From Campylobacter_A concisus_Y (lineage in GTDB: Bacteria; Campylobacterota; Campylobacteria; Campylobacterales; Campylobacteraceae), in the NCBI RefSeq assembly GCF_902460415.1, contig NZ_CABPTY010000002.1, positions 547,892 to 611,891 of the forward strand: a stretch of 64,000 nt of DNA, written 5' to 3'. Positions 43,612 to 51,535 of this stretch are shown in pieces. Position 1 is the first letter of the stretch; every line of letters starts with the position of its first letter. The notes beneath the pieces are model-generated. The model was not told the origin of the DNA, ran no database searches, and worked only from the letters and a program-made list of their open reading frames with translations. The position numbers and the translations under genes are program-made.

Positions 43612-44349
43612 ATGAAGGAGTATCAAAAAATTGAAGAAACTTTAGTTTTTAGCTTAAAAGATAAAACTAAAGATAAAAATTTGTTATTGGGTGTTAGTGG
43701 AGGTATTGATTCTGCTGTAGTAGCGACTTTGTGTGCAAGAGCAAAACCAAATGAAACTCATGCACTCATTATGCCAACAGCATCATCAAACAGACAAAAT
43801 ATGGACGATGCCTTAAATTTATGCGAAAAACTAAACATAAAATATAAGGTTTTATCCATAGAGGGTATTTTAAATGCCTTTTACGAAACGATAGATGTAA
43901 ATTTAAGCAATTTAAGAAAAGGGAATTTAGCAGCTAGAGTTAGAATGAGCTTGCTTTATGATTATTCATCTAGTATAAACGCTCTAGTTATCGGAACAAG
44001 CAACAAAAGTGAGCTTATGCTTGGATACGGTACGATATTTGGGGATTTAGCATGTGCAATAAATCCTATCGGAGAGCTTTACAAAAGTGAAATTTTTGAA
44101 TTTGCAAAACATCTTGGGGTTGATAAAAATTTTATCAACAAAGCACCTTCGGCTGATTTGTGGGATGGACAAAGTGACGAAGGCGACATAGGTTACAGTT
44201 ATGCTGTTATCGATGAGATTTTAGAAAATTTAGAAAATAACAAGGAGCAAGTCATCAAAAAGTTCGGATTAAAAGCGGTATCGGATATAGAAAATAGAGT
44301 TGTTTCAAACAGGTTTAAACGACAAATGCCGTTGATAGTGAAAATTTAA
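43612..44349 (+). CDS. nadE: NAD+ synthase (ammonia-dependent)
   Basis: 245 residues from ATG 43612 with AAAGGAAG upstream, matching the length of C. jejuni NadE. The P-loop pyrophosphatase motif SGGIDS is at residues 29-34, with GTSNKSELMLGYGT and KAPSADLWDGQSDE further on. No glutaminase domain, so it uses free ammonia on deamido-NAD+. The next gene begins after 10 nt. Confidence 0.97.
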   Translation: MKEYQKIEETLVFSLKDKTKDKNLLLGVSGGIDSAVVATLCARAKPNETHALIMPTASSNRQNMDDALNLCEKLNIKYKVLSIEGILNAFYETIDVNLSNLRKGNLAARVRMSLLYDYSSSINALVIGTSNKSELMLGYGTIFGDLACAINPIGELYKSEIFEFAKHLGVDKNFINKAPSADLWDGQSDEGDIGYSYAVIDEILENLENNKEQVIKKFGLKAVSDIENRVVSNRFKRQMPLIVKI

Positions 44350-44359
44350 AGGATTAAAG

Positions 44360-45490
44360 ATGAGAGAGATTCCGTTTTATAGACCAACTATCACTGAGCG
44401 TGAAAGTGAGCTTATTGAGGAGGCTTTGCACTCTGAAAATACTACTAATATCGTTGCTAGATTTGAAGAGAAGTTAAAAGAGTATTTTGGTGCAAAATTT
44501 GTAGTTACCACAAATAATATCGCAGCCGCACATCACTTGGCACTAAGTGCGCTTGACACTAAACGCGGAGATAAGGTCATTTGCTCCATAAATGCCTTTC
44601 CTAGCATTGCACAAGCTGTTAGACATTTTGATGCTGAACCTATTTTTGTGGATGTTGATGAAGAAGATTTTAACATCTGCCCAGACGCCCTTGAGAAAGT
44701 GCTAAAAGAGCAAAATCATAAAAAATTAAAATGTGCTTTTATCTCTCACATCGCAGGGCAAAGTGCTAGGATGGACGAGATAACGGCGGTTTGTGAGAAA
44801 TACGGTGTAAAAATTTTAGATGATGCAAATCGCGGTATGGGACTAACATATAATGGCAAAAAAGTTGGTTCAGACTCCTTTTTGTCATGCTTTCAAACAC
44901 ATTCGCGTGTGCAAAATCCTATATCAACGGTTGGATTTTTTACGACAAATGATGAGGAAATTTATAAAAGAGCAAAACTACTTCGCAACTATGCTCTTGT
45001 AAATGGCATTGATAAATTTGGTAGTTTGAGTTATATTTATGATGTCGTTGATATTGGCTTAAAGTATGATATAAACTCGATAAATGCAGCATTTTCTATT
45101 GCACAGCTAGAAAGAACAGACAAACTCATACAAAGAAGACAAGAGATCGCGAAAATTTATGATAAAGAGATTGGCGAGTGCCACAATATAACAATCCCTG
45201 TCAAAAAACGCGAACACATTTATACTCAGTATATTATTAAGATAAACAAAAATCGTGACGGCTTTGCTAGAGAGCTTTTGGAACACGGCATTCACACATC
45301 ATTGCACTACATACCGATACATTTACTAAGCTATTACAAAAACAAATACTCGCTTAAAGTAAATGATTTTCCAAATGCTTTAAAAAATTATCAGCAAGTG
45401 TTGTCATTGCCTATTTATCATAGTTTGAGTGATGAAGAGGTGCAATACGTCTGCAACAAAGTAAAAGAAATTTCTAAAACTCGTGTTTAA
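44360..45490 (+). CDS. DegT/DnrJ/EryC1/StrS-family PLP protein with His at the lysine site
   Basis: 376 residues. The fold-type I aminotransferase framework is clear: FYRPTITERESELI, VVTTNNIAAAHHLALSAL, FVDVDEEDFNICPD, HIAGQSARMDEI, and the PLP aspartate in KILDDANRG (Asp154/155). Where aminotransferases have FSF-x3-K, this protein reads LSCFQTHSRVQ, so His181 stands at the Schiff-base lysine. ColD, a sugar 3-dehydratase, has the same change. It is thus probably a dehydratase or non-transaminating enzyme of nucleotide-sugar metabolism, suggested also by lpxK and kdsB nearby. It overlaps lpxK by 8 nt and is not in the C. jejuni nadE-lpxK interval that I recall. Confidence 0.8.
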   Translation: MREIPFYRPTITERESELIEEALHSENTTNIVARFEEKLKEYFGAKFVVTTNNIAAAHHLALSALDTKRGDKVICSINAFPSIAQAVRHFDAEPIFVDVDEEDFNICPDALEKVLKEQNHKKLKCAFISHIAGQSARMDEITAVCEKYGVKILDDANRGMGLTYNGKKVGSDSFLSCFQTHSRVQNPISTVGFFTTNDEEIYKRAKLLRNYALVNGIDKFGSLSYIYDVVDIGLKYDINSINAAFSIAQLERTDKLIQRRQEIAKIYDKEIGECHNITIPVKKREHIYTQYIIKINKNRDGFARELLEHGIHTSLHYIPIHLLSYYKNKYSLKVNDFPNALKNYQQVLSLPIYHSLSDEEVQYVCNKVKEISKTRV

Positions 45491-46403
45491 GAAATTAAAT
45501 ATTTTCTTGCATACTTGGGCGAATGACTACTTCTTTCGCCCAAATTTCTTTCAAATTTTACTAACATTTTTACTTTTGCCACTAAGTTTTATCTATTTTC
45601 TTATTGTTATTTTTAAGAAATTTACTGCTAGAAAAATAGACTTTGGCATAAAGATAATAAGCGTTGGAAACTTAACCCTTGGAGGAAGCGGAAAGACCCC
45701 ACTTTGCGTGGCAATTGCTAAAAATTACGAAGGTGCTTTTATCATTCTTAGAGGCTATAAAAGAAAAAGCAAAGGCATGCAAATTGTCGCTCGAAATGGC
45801 GAAATTTTACTTGACGTTGCAGCGAGCGGCGATGAGGCGATGATATACGCTACAAGCATTAAAAACGCAAATGTAATAGTAAGCGAAGATAGGAAAGTAG
45901 CTATAAAATATGCCAAAGAGTATGGCGCAAAGTATATTTTGCTAGATGACGGATTTTCTAAATTTGACATAGCTAAATTTGATATCTTGGTGCGTCCAAA
46001 TCCTGAGCCAAGGCTAAAATTTTGCCTGCCAAGTGGAGCTTATAGATATCCATTTAGCTTTTATAAATTTGCTGATTTTGTAGCGATCGAAGGGCAAACT
46101 CATTTTAGAAAGAGTGAAATTTTAAATAAAACCAAAAGCATGGTGCTAGTTACTGCCATAGCAAACCCAGAGCGCCTCAAGCCATTTTTTGATGAGTGCA
46201 TAGCTCGCGTCTTTTTTCCTGACCATTATGATTTTTCAAAAGATGAGTTAGAAGAGATTTTAAAAAGATATGATGCAGCCTCGCTTTTGATGACGCAAAA
46301 GGACTATGTAAAGGCAAAGGATTTTGGGCTGAGAGTATCGCTTATCAAGCTTGAAGTTACGCTAAGTGAAGAGTTTAAAAAGGTTTTAGAGCAACAAATT
46401 TAA
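45483..46403 (+). CDS. lpxK: tetraacyldisaccharide 4'-kinase
   Basis: 306 residues from a GTG overlapping the previous gene. One N-terminal membrane helix (about 24-46) anchors it. The Walker A loop is SVGNLTLGGSGKTPL and the LpxK motif LLDDGFSKFDIAKF follows. It phosphorylates the 4' position of the lipid A precursor. kdsB downstream acts in the same LPS/LOS core pathway. Confidence 0.94.
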   Translation: MFKKLNIFLHTWANDYFFRPNFFQILLTFLLLPLSFIYFLIVIFKKFTARKIDFGIKIISVGNLTLGGSGKTPLCVAIAKNYEGAFIILRGYKRKSKGMQIVARNGEILLDVAASGDEAMIYATSIKNANVIVSEDRKVAIKYAKEYGAKYILLDDGFSKFDIAKFDILVRPNPEPRLKFCLPSGAYRYPFSFYKFADFVAIEGQTHFRKSEILNKTKSMVLVTAIANPERLKPFFDECIARVFFPDHYDFSKDELEEILKRYDAASLLMTQKDYVKAKDFGLRVSLIKLEVTLSEEFKKVLEQQI

Positions 46404-46453
46404 GCCCAGTTTGTTATAATGAGCCACTTTCTTAAAGGAAATCTTGGATCAAA

Positions 46454-46768
46454 ATGAGAATTTTAATCACCTCAGTCGCAAAGAAAAAAGAGGCAAAAAA
46501 ACTAAGCAAAAAGCTCGTAAAAAAGGGCTTTGCAGCTTGTGTAAGTAGCTTTAGCGCAAAAAGCATTTATCTTTGGCAAAAGGAGCTTTGCGATGAAAAA
46601 GAGCAAATTTTACTTATAAAAACAGATGCGAAATTTAAAAAAGTAGCTAAATTTATAAGAAAGCACCATAGCTACGAAACCCCAGAAATTTTGGCACTTA
46701 AGCCAAAAGAGGTTTTTAAAAAATATGAAAAATGGATAAAAAAATCAACCAAAAAAGGTAAAAAATGA
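46454..46768 (+). CDS. cutA: divalent-cation tolerance protein CutA
   Basis: 104 residues, the usual CutA1 length. The start RILITSVAKKKEAKKLSKKLVKKGFAACVSS and the YLWQKELCDEKEQILLIKT strand match this trimeric ferredoxin-like family. The C-terminus is unusually lysine-rich. Its role in metal tolerance is uncertain in most bacteria. It overlaps thrC by 4 nt. Confidence 0.9.
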   Translation: MRILITSVAKKKEAKKLSKKLVKKGFAACVSSFSAKSIYLWQKELCDEKEQILLIKTDAKFKKVAKFIRKHHSYETPEILALKPKEVFKKYEKWIKKSTKKGKK

Positions 46769-48228
46769 GACTAACACCAACTAGAAGCGTGAAAGATGAA
46801 AAGATAAAAAATGTAAATTTAAGCACAGCCATGCTTAGTCCAAGCTCCGCTCATGGCGGACTTTACGCACCAAAGAAGCTTCCAAAGATAACAAAATCAA
46901 AGTGGCAAGAGCTCTCACAATTAAGCTATGAGAAGCTCGCACTTTATATCATATCACTATTTAAATTTGATGTGCCAGAGGCGTTTTTCAAAAAGGCGGT
47001 TAAGAGATACGTGAGTTTTGATGATCCAAAGCATCCAGTCATTTTAAAAAAAATAGATAAAAATTTATACGTAAACGAGCTATATCATGGCCCAACTAGG
47101 GCATTTAAGGATATGGCACTTCAGCCTTTTGGCTCGCTGCTTAGCCAGCTAGCCAAAGAGAGGAGCGAAAGATACCTTATCATGTGCGCAACTAGCGGTG
47201 ATACGGGCCCTGCTACACTTCAAACCTTTGCAAATGACGAAAACATAAGGGTTGTTTGCCTCTATCCAGATGGTGGCACAAGCGAGGTTCAAAAACTGCA
47301 AATGCAGACCATGCAGGGTGAAAATTTAAAGGTTTTTGGTATAAGAGGCGACTTTGACGACGCTCAAAGGGCGCTAAAAACGCTACTTGCAAATGATAAA
47401 TTTAAGGCTGAGCTGAAGAAAAAGCGCCTTAAACTAAGCGCGGCAAACTCGGTAAATTTTGGCAGAATTCTCTTTCAGATCATCTACCACGCCTACGCCT
47501 ACGCAAATTTGCTAAAACAAAAGGCACTTAAGGCAAACGAGAGCTTTGATATCATCGTGCCAAGTGGAAATTTTGGTAACGCACTTGGGGCGTATTACGC
47601 TAAAAAAATGGGCGCAAGGATCGGTAAGATCAAGATCGCCTCGAATGCAAACAATATCTTGACGCAGTTTTTTACTACCGGCGTTTACGACCTCAGGGAC
47701 AAAAAACTAGTTAAGACGATAAGTCCGGCGATGGACATTTTGATCAGCTCAAACGTTGAGCGCTTGCTGTTTGATAAATTTGGCAGCGTTAGAACAAATG
47801 AACTCATGCAAAGTCTTGCAAAAAATAAATTTTATAAGCTTAGTAAGCAGGAGCTTGAAGCGTTAAAAGAGGACTTTGAGGCTAGCTGGTGCGACGATAA
47901 AGAGTGCGAGGCATACATCGCAAAGCTCGCAAAGGGCGGCTACGCGATCGATCCACATACGGCTACTTGCTTTAAGATGGTGGATGCTAGCCGCATAAAC
48001 GTCATAACATCGACTGCACATTGGGTGAAATTTACGCTAAGCATGATCAAAGCGTGCCAGATCAAAGATACAAAAGATGAAAAAGATGCGCTGGCAAAGA
48101 CCGCTAAAATTTTAAATGACAGCGTACCAAGCTCGATAAACTCGCTATTTAGCGCAAAAATTTTACATAAAGATGTTATTAGTGAAGATGAGATAGACAA
48201 ATGTGTCTTAGAATGGATCGAGCAATGA
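46765..48228 (+). CDS. thrC: threonine synthase
   Basis: 487 residues, the long (class I, E. coli-like) form. The PLP lysine is Lys115 in YHGPTRAFKDMALQPFG. CATSGDTGPATLQTF and SGNFGNALGAYYAKKMG bind the phosphate groups. It converts O-phosphohomoserine to threonine. ATGA overlaps link it to cutA and to kdsB, matching Cj0812-Cj0813 order. Confidence 0.97.
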   Translation: MRLTPTRSVKDEKIKNVNLSTAMLSPSSAHGGLYAPKKLPKITKSKWQELSQLSYEKLALYIISLFKFDVPEAFFKKAVKRYVSFDDPKHPVILKKIDKNLYVNELYHGPTRAFKDMALQPFGSLLSQLAKERSERYLIMCATSGDTGPATLQTFANDENIRVVCLYPDGGTSEVQKLQMQTMQGENLKVFGIRGDFDDAQRALKTLLANDKFKAELKKKRLKLSAANSVNFGRILFQIIYHAYAYANLLKQKALKANESFDIIVPSGNFGNALGAYYAKKMGARIGKIKIASNANNILTQFFTTGVYDLRDKKLVKTISPAMDILISSNVERLLFDKFGSVRTNELMQSLAKNKFYKLSKQELEALKEDFEASWCDDKECEAYIAKLAKGGYAIDPHTATCFKMVDASRINVITSTAHWVKFTLSMIKACQIKDTKDEKDALAKTAKILNDSVPSSINSLFSAKILHKDVISEDEIDKCVLEWIEQ

Positions 48229-48938
48229 TAATCATCCCAGCCCGCCTTGCTTCGACAAGGTTTAGTAATAAAATTTTAAAAGAGATAAATGGCGTGCCGA
48301 TGTTTGTGGCGACAGCTCTTAGAGTAAGCGGCGTGGACGATGTGGCGGTTGCTGTTGATGAGCCAAGTGTGCTGGGTATGGCCAAGGCTCACGGCATAAA
48401 AGCGGTGCTAACTAGCAAAGATCATCAAAGTGGCACTGACAGGATAAACGAAGCAGCACAAATTTTGGGGTTAAGCGAGAGTGAGATTATCATAAATGTT
48501 CAGGCTGATGAGCCATTTATTGAGCCTAAAAATATCGCTAAATTTAGGGCATTTTGCGAGCAAAACAAAGGGAAAGCCTTTATGTTTTCTTGCTATAAAA
48601 AGATGGATGATGAGTTTGCAGATGATAAAAATTTAGTCAAAGTAGTGACTGATTTTGAAGGCTATGCGCTTTACTTTTCAAGATCAAGGATACCATTTAA
48701 CAGAAGCGAGTGCAAAAGCTACAAGGCGCATCTAGGCATCTATGGATACAGTGTAAAAAGCTTAAAAGAGTTTTGCACTCTTGCCACTTCAAGCCTTGAA
48801 AATACCGAAAAACTTGAGCAGCTTCGTGCTTTAGAAAATGGCAAAAAGATAGCGATGCTAGAGGTTGAGAGCCAAAGTATCGGCATCGATAGCGAAGAGG
48901 ATTACCAAAGAGCGCTAGCTAAATTTGGTAAGAAATAA
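48225..48938 (+). CDS. kdsB: 3-deoxy-manno-octulosonate cytidylyltransferase
   Basis: 237 residues from ATG 48225, which overlaps the thrC TGA; an earlier ATG at 48201 would add eight atypical residues. The nucleotidyltransferase signature IIIPARLASTRFSNKIL and INVQADEPFI are present, with LGIYGYSVKSLKEF in the C-terminal part. It activates Kdo as CMP-Kdo for lipid A-core synthesis. A strong hairpin terminator follows. Confidence 0.97.
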   Translation: MIIIPARLASTRFSNKILKEINGVPMFVATALRVSGVDDVAVAVDEPSVLGMAKAHGIKAVLTSKDHQSGTDRINEAAQILGLSESEIIINVQADEPFIEPKNIAKFRAFCEQNKGKAFMFSCYKKMDDEFADDKNLVKVVTDFEGYALYFSRSRIPFNRSECKSYKAHLGIYGYSVKSLKEFCTLATSSLENTEKLEQLRALENGKKIAMLEVESQSIGIDSEEDYQRALAKFGKK

Positions 48939-48944
48939 GTCGGC

Positions 48945-48983
48945 AAATTCTCTTTAAATAAAGTCAATATTTAAAGAGAATTT
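48945..48983 (+). terminator. long hairpin after kdsB
   Basis: A perfect 16-bp inverted repeat AAATTCTCTTTAAATA / TATTTAAAGAGAATTT with a 7-nt loop, 6 nt past the kdsB stop. It lies between kdsB and the leftward HTH gene pair and could act both ways. Confidence 0.75.
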
Positions 48984-49041
48984 ATCTAAATTATCAACCT
49001 TTAAAAGTACTAAAAAGTGTTTTTGCTCAAACAATATAAAA

Positions 49042-49215
49042 CTAATTTTTCTTGATTTTTATTTTTTTAATTCTGTCTTTAACTATATAAAATTTTAAAA
49101 TTGCACTCGAGTAAAAGTCTTTATAGAAACCTAAAATTTTAGGCTCTTTCTTAGTGCAGATAGCTGCAAACACGCTCTCAAGGTCTATTCTCTCTTTTTG
49201 TGTCAAATTTTCCAT
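49042..49215 (-). CDS. 57-residue basic protein partnered with the HTH gene
   Basis: 57 residues: MENLTQKERIDLESVFAAIC at the start and a lysine/isoleucine-rich tail (VKDRIKKIKIKKN). The ATG follows the HTH stop codon without a gap (TAGATG), with AGGA 8 nt upstream, so the two are translationally coupled. No family recognised. It could be an accessory or toxin-like partner; there is no direct evidence. Confidence 0.6.
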   Translation of the reverse strand: MENLTQKERIDLESVFAAICTKKEPKILGFYKDFYSSAILKFYIVKDRIKKIKIKKN

Positions 49216-49461
49216 CTATTTTCCTAACAACTTTCTCATCTTATTGATAACAAATAATATTTCATCATCGTCAAGCTCACATAGTAGCTTACAAACTGCA
49301 GCAGCAGCTTGTGGCTTTGAGTTGCCAAGCCTCCAATCTTGATATGTTCTCATTGGTACACCAAGCTCTTCTGCCATTTTTGCTTGTGAAATTTTCTTAC
49401 CGATATTTTTTGCCTCAACTGCATTGTGAAGCAAATTAAATATATCACTTATTTCAATCAT
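49216..49461 (-). CDS. small XRE-type helix-turn-helix protein
   Basis: 81 residues with a helix-turn-helix: KKISQAKMAEELGVPMRTYQDWRLGNSKP (about residues 22-50). The rest is helical, with two Cys (VCKLLCELDDDE). It resembles regulators carried by mobile or accessory segments. Together with the 57-residue protein it forms a two-gene unit between core genes and next to the largest N run, a spot likely to vary between strains. Confidence 0.75.
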   Translation of the reverse strand: MIEISDIFNLLHNAVEAKNIGKKISQAKMAEELGVPMRTYQDWRLGNSKPQAAAAVCKLLCELDDDEILFVINKMRKLLGK

Positions 49462-49511
49462 TAAAGTATTATACGGATTATTTTATTAAATATACATAAA
49501 ATAATATATAA

Positions 49512-49935
49512 NNNNNNNNNNNNNNNNNNNNNNNNNNNNNNNNNNNNNNNNNNNNNNNNNNNNNNNNNNNNNNNNNNNNNNNNNNNNNNNNNNNNNNNNN
49601 NNNNNNNNNNNNNNNNNNNNNNNNNNNNNNNNNNNNNNNNNNNNNNNNNNNNNNNNNNNNNNNNNNNNNNNNNNNNNNNNNNNNNNNNNNNNNNNNNNNN
49701 NNNNNNNNNNNNNNNNNNNNNNNNNNNNNNNNNNNNNNNNNNNNNNNNNNNNNNNNNNNNNNNNNNNNNNNNNNNNNNNNNNNNNNNNNNNNNNNNNNNN
49801 NNNNNNNNNNNNNNNNNNNNNNNNNNNNNNNNNNNNNNNNNNNNNNNNNNNNNNNNNNNNNNNNNNNNNNNNNNNNNNNNNNNNNNNNNNNNNNNNNNNN
49901 NNNNNNNNNNNNNNNNNNNNNNNNNNNNNNNNNNN
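49512..49935. other. assembly gap (424 N)
   Basis: The longest N run, upstream of the HTH gene and of the hrcA promoter. Together with the A/T-rich flanks (49462-49511 and 49936-50100, where I see nothing coding) it leaves about 640 bases without a gene. Confidence 0.95.
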
Positions 49936-50104
49936 ACGTAAAAACGTATAAAAATATTAGAACGTAGAGGTAATATAAAAGATTTTTAAGTTTGTTTAAT
50001 TATTTTTTGTAATTTTATTTTTGGAAAGACTTATACAATTAATATTAAAGAAGCTTAGTTATATAGACTAAAGATATATAAATAAATTATTTTAACTTAA
50101 ATAC

Positions 50105-50133
50105 TTGACATTGACAAACTAAAGTTGTATAAT
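50105..50133 (+). promoter_or_regulatory. sigma-70 promoter of hrcA-grpE-dnaK
   Basis: TTGACA (50105-50110), 17 nt, then TATAAT (50128-50133), a full consensus. The predicted transcript start at about 50140 falls inside the CIRCE element, so HrcA binding would block it. Confidence 0.88.
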
Positions 50134-50137
50134 CCGC

Positions 50138-50164
50138 TTAGCAATTAAAAAGAAAGAGTGCTAA
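50138..50164 (+). promoter_or_regulatory. CIRCE operator (HrcA binding site)
   Basis: TTAGCAATT-N9-GAGTGCTAA. The right half matches the CIRCE consensus fully; the left half has TTAGCA and then ATT instead of CTC. Spacer length is exactly 9. It overlaps the transcript start and the first possible start codon of hrcA. Confidence 0.87.
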
Positions 50165-50166
50165 AA

Positions 50167-50961
50167 GTGAGTAAAACAAATAAACGTGATTTGATACTAA
50201 ATTCTATCATCGAGGCTTATTTGCAGGACAATATGCCTATTGGTTCAAATGAGCTTGGCTCTCGTATGAGCGCGGCTATTCCGGCTTCTACGATACGTGT
50301 TTATTTTAAAAAGCTTTCAGATGAAGGTGAGATCACAAAGCTTCACATTAGTGGCGGTCGGATCCCAACAATCGCTGCGATGAGAAGATATTGGAGTGAA
50401 ATTTTTGCTATAAGTGATATAAATTTAGAGATAAATGATGCCGAAGGGCTAAAAAAACTATGTGATGAATTTGAGCTTTATTGTATGATTTTTGGCACAA
50501 TCGATAATGAGTTGCTAGAAATTTTAAATTTAAATAATAGATATATGATCTTAAATTTTGGTGAAGATGAGATCGTTATTAAATTTGATGCTAGGATGTA
50601 TAAATTTTTAAGTAATCTTGCTGGAGTTAGTTTAAACAAGCTTGAGCTCATCTGCTCTCAAGTTGGCTTAAGCGAACTAAAAAGTAAAATAAGAGAGCTT
50701 AAAAGGACTAAAATTTACTTCCAAGAAAACGAAATTTTAGCCTTTGATATGTTTAAGGATAGACGTTTTAAGATGGTTTTTGACCCAAGTTTTAGTCTGC
50801 AAATGGATGAAAAACTTACATTTTCTCCTATGTTTGATGAAAATTTTATGGGGCTCAAATTTAGTGCAAACTATCTTGGCAACGAAGCACAGATGATCTG
50901 TGCTGGCAGTATTTATACTGACTATGTGAAATTTATAAATCTAATAAAGGAGGCTGCGTGA
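50167..50961 (+). CDS. hrcA: heat-inducible transcription repressor HrcA
   Basis: 264 residues from GTG 50167. A GTG at 50158 is also in frame but is part of CIRCE and has no ribosome site, whereas AGAAAGAG lies 8 nt before 50167. The N-terminal winged helix (KRDLILNSIIEAYLQDNMPIGSNELGSRM, IPASTIRVYFKKLSDEGEI) binds CIRCE; the rest is the effector part, divergent from Gram-positive HrcA. It represses its own operon, with the GroE chaperonin as thermosensor elsewhere. It overlaps grpE by 4 nt. Confidence 0.9.
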   Translation: MSKTNKRDLILNSIIEAYLQDNMPIGSNELGSRMSAAIPASTIRVYFKKLSDEGEITKLHISGGRIPTIAAMRRYWSEIFAISDINLEINDAEGLKKLCDEFELYCMIFGTIDNELLEILNLNNRYMILNFGEDEIVIKFDARMYKFLSNLAGVSLNKLELICSQVGLSELKSKIRELKRTKIYFQENEILAFDMFKDRRFKMVFDPSFSLQMDEKLTFSPMFDENFMGLKFSANYLGNEAQMICAGSIYTDYVKFINLIKEAA

Positions 50962-51500
50962 GCGAAGAGGTAAAAGAGCAAAACCTACCTGAGGTTGAGC
51001 CTGTGCAAGAACTAGCTAATGATAGTGTAAATTTGGACGCACTTGGCGATATTTCAAAGGTTGAAAAACTTGAAAAAGAGCTCGGAGAAATAACTGATAA
51101 ATATTATAGAGCAAATGCTGAGTTTGAAAATATCAAAAAGCGTTATGAAAAAGAAAAGACAGACGTTGCAAACTATGCAAATGAGAAATTTGCTAGGGAC
51201 TTGCTACCAGTCATCGATGCTCTTGAGATCGCTGCAAATTTTGATCCAGAGGATGATGAATTTGCCAAAAAGATCAAAGAGGGTATTTTGATAACTATAA
51301 ATCAGTTTAAAAAATGCTTTGAAAAGCATGGCGTAAGCGAGATACCAACTGATACTGAGTTTGATCCAAGCGTGCATAATGCCGTTTTAAGGGTCGATAG
51401 CGAGGAGAAGCAGAGTGGTCAAATCGTACAAGCCTTGCAAAAAGGCTATATGATAAATGGTAGGGTTTTACGCCCAGCTATGGTCAGCGTGGCAAACTAA
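50958..51500 (+). CDS. grpE: nucleotide exchange factor GrpE
   Basis: 180 residues from a GTG overlapping hrcA. An acidic N-terminus and long coiled coil (about 35-80, ITDKYYRANAEFENIKKRYEKEK) precede the beta-wing domain with GVSEIPTDTEFDPSVHNAVLRVDSEE. It releases ADP from DnaK, encoded 35 nt downstream. Confidence 0.97.
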   Translation: MSEEVKEQNLPEVEPVQELANDSVNLDALGDISKVEKLEKELGEITDKYYRANAEFENIKKRYEKEKTDVANYANEKFARDLLPVIDALEIAANFDPEDDEFAKKIKEGILITINQFKKCFEKHGVSEIPTDTEFDPSVHNAVLRVDSEEKQSGQIVQALQKGYMINGRVLRPAMVSVAN

Positions 51501-51535
51501 AATTATAAAAATAAAATCTAATAAAAAGGAAAAAT

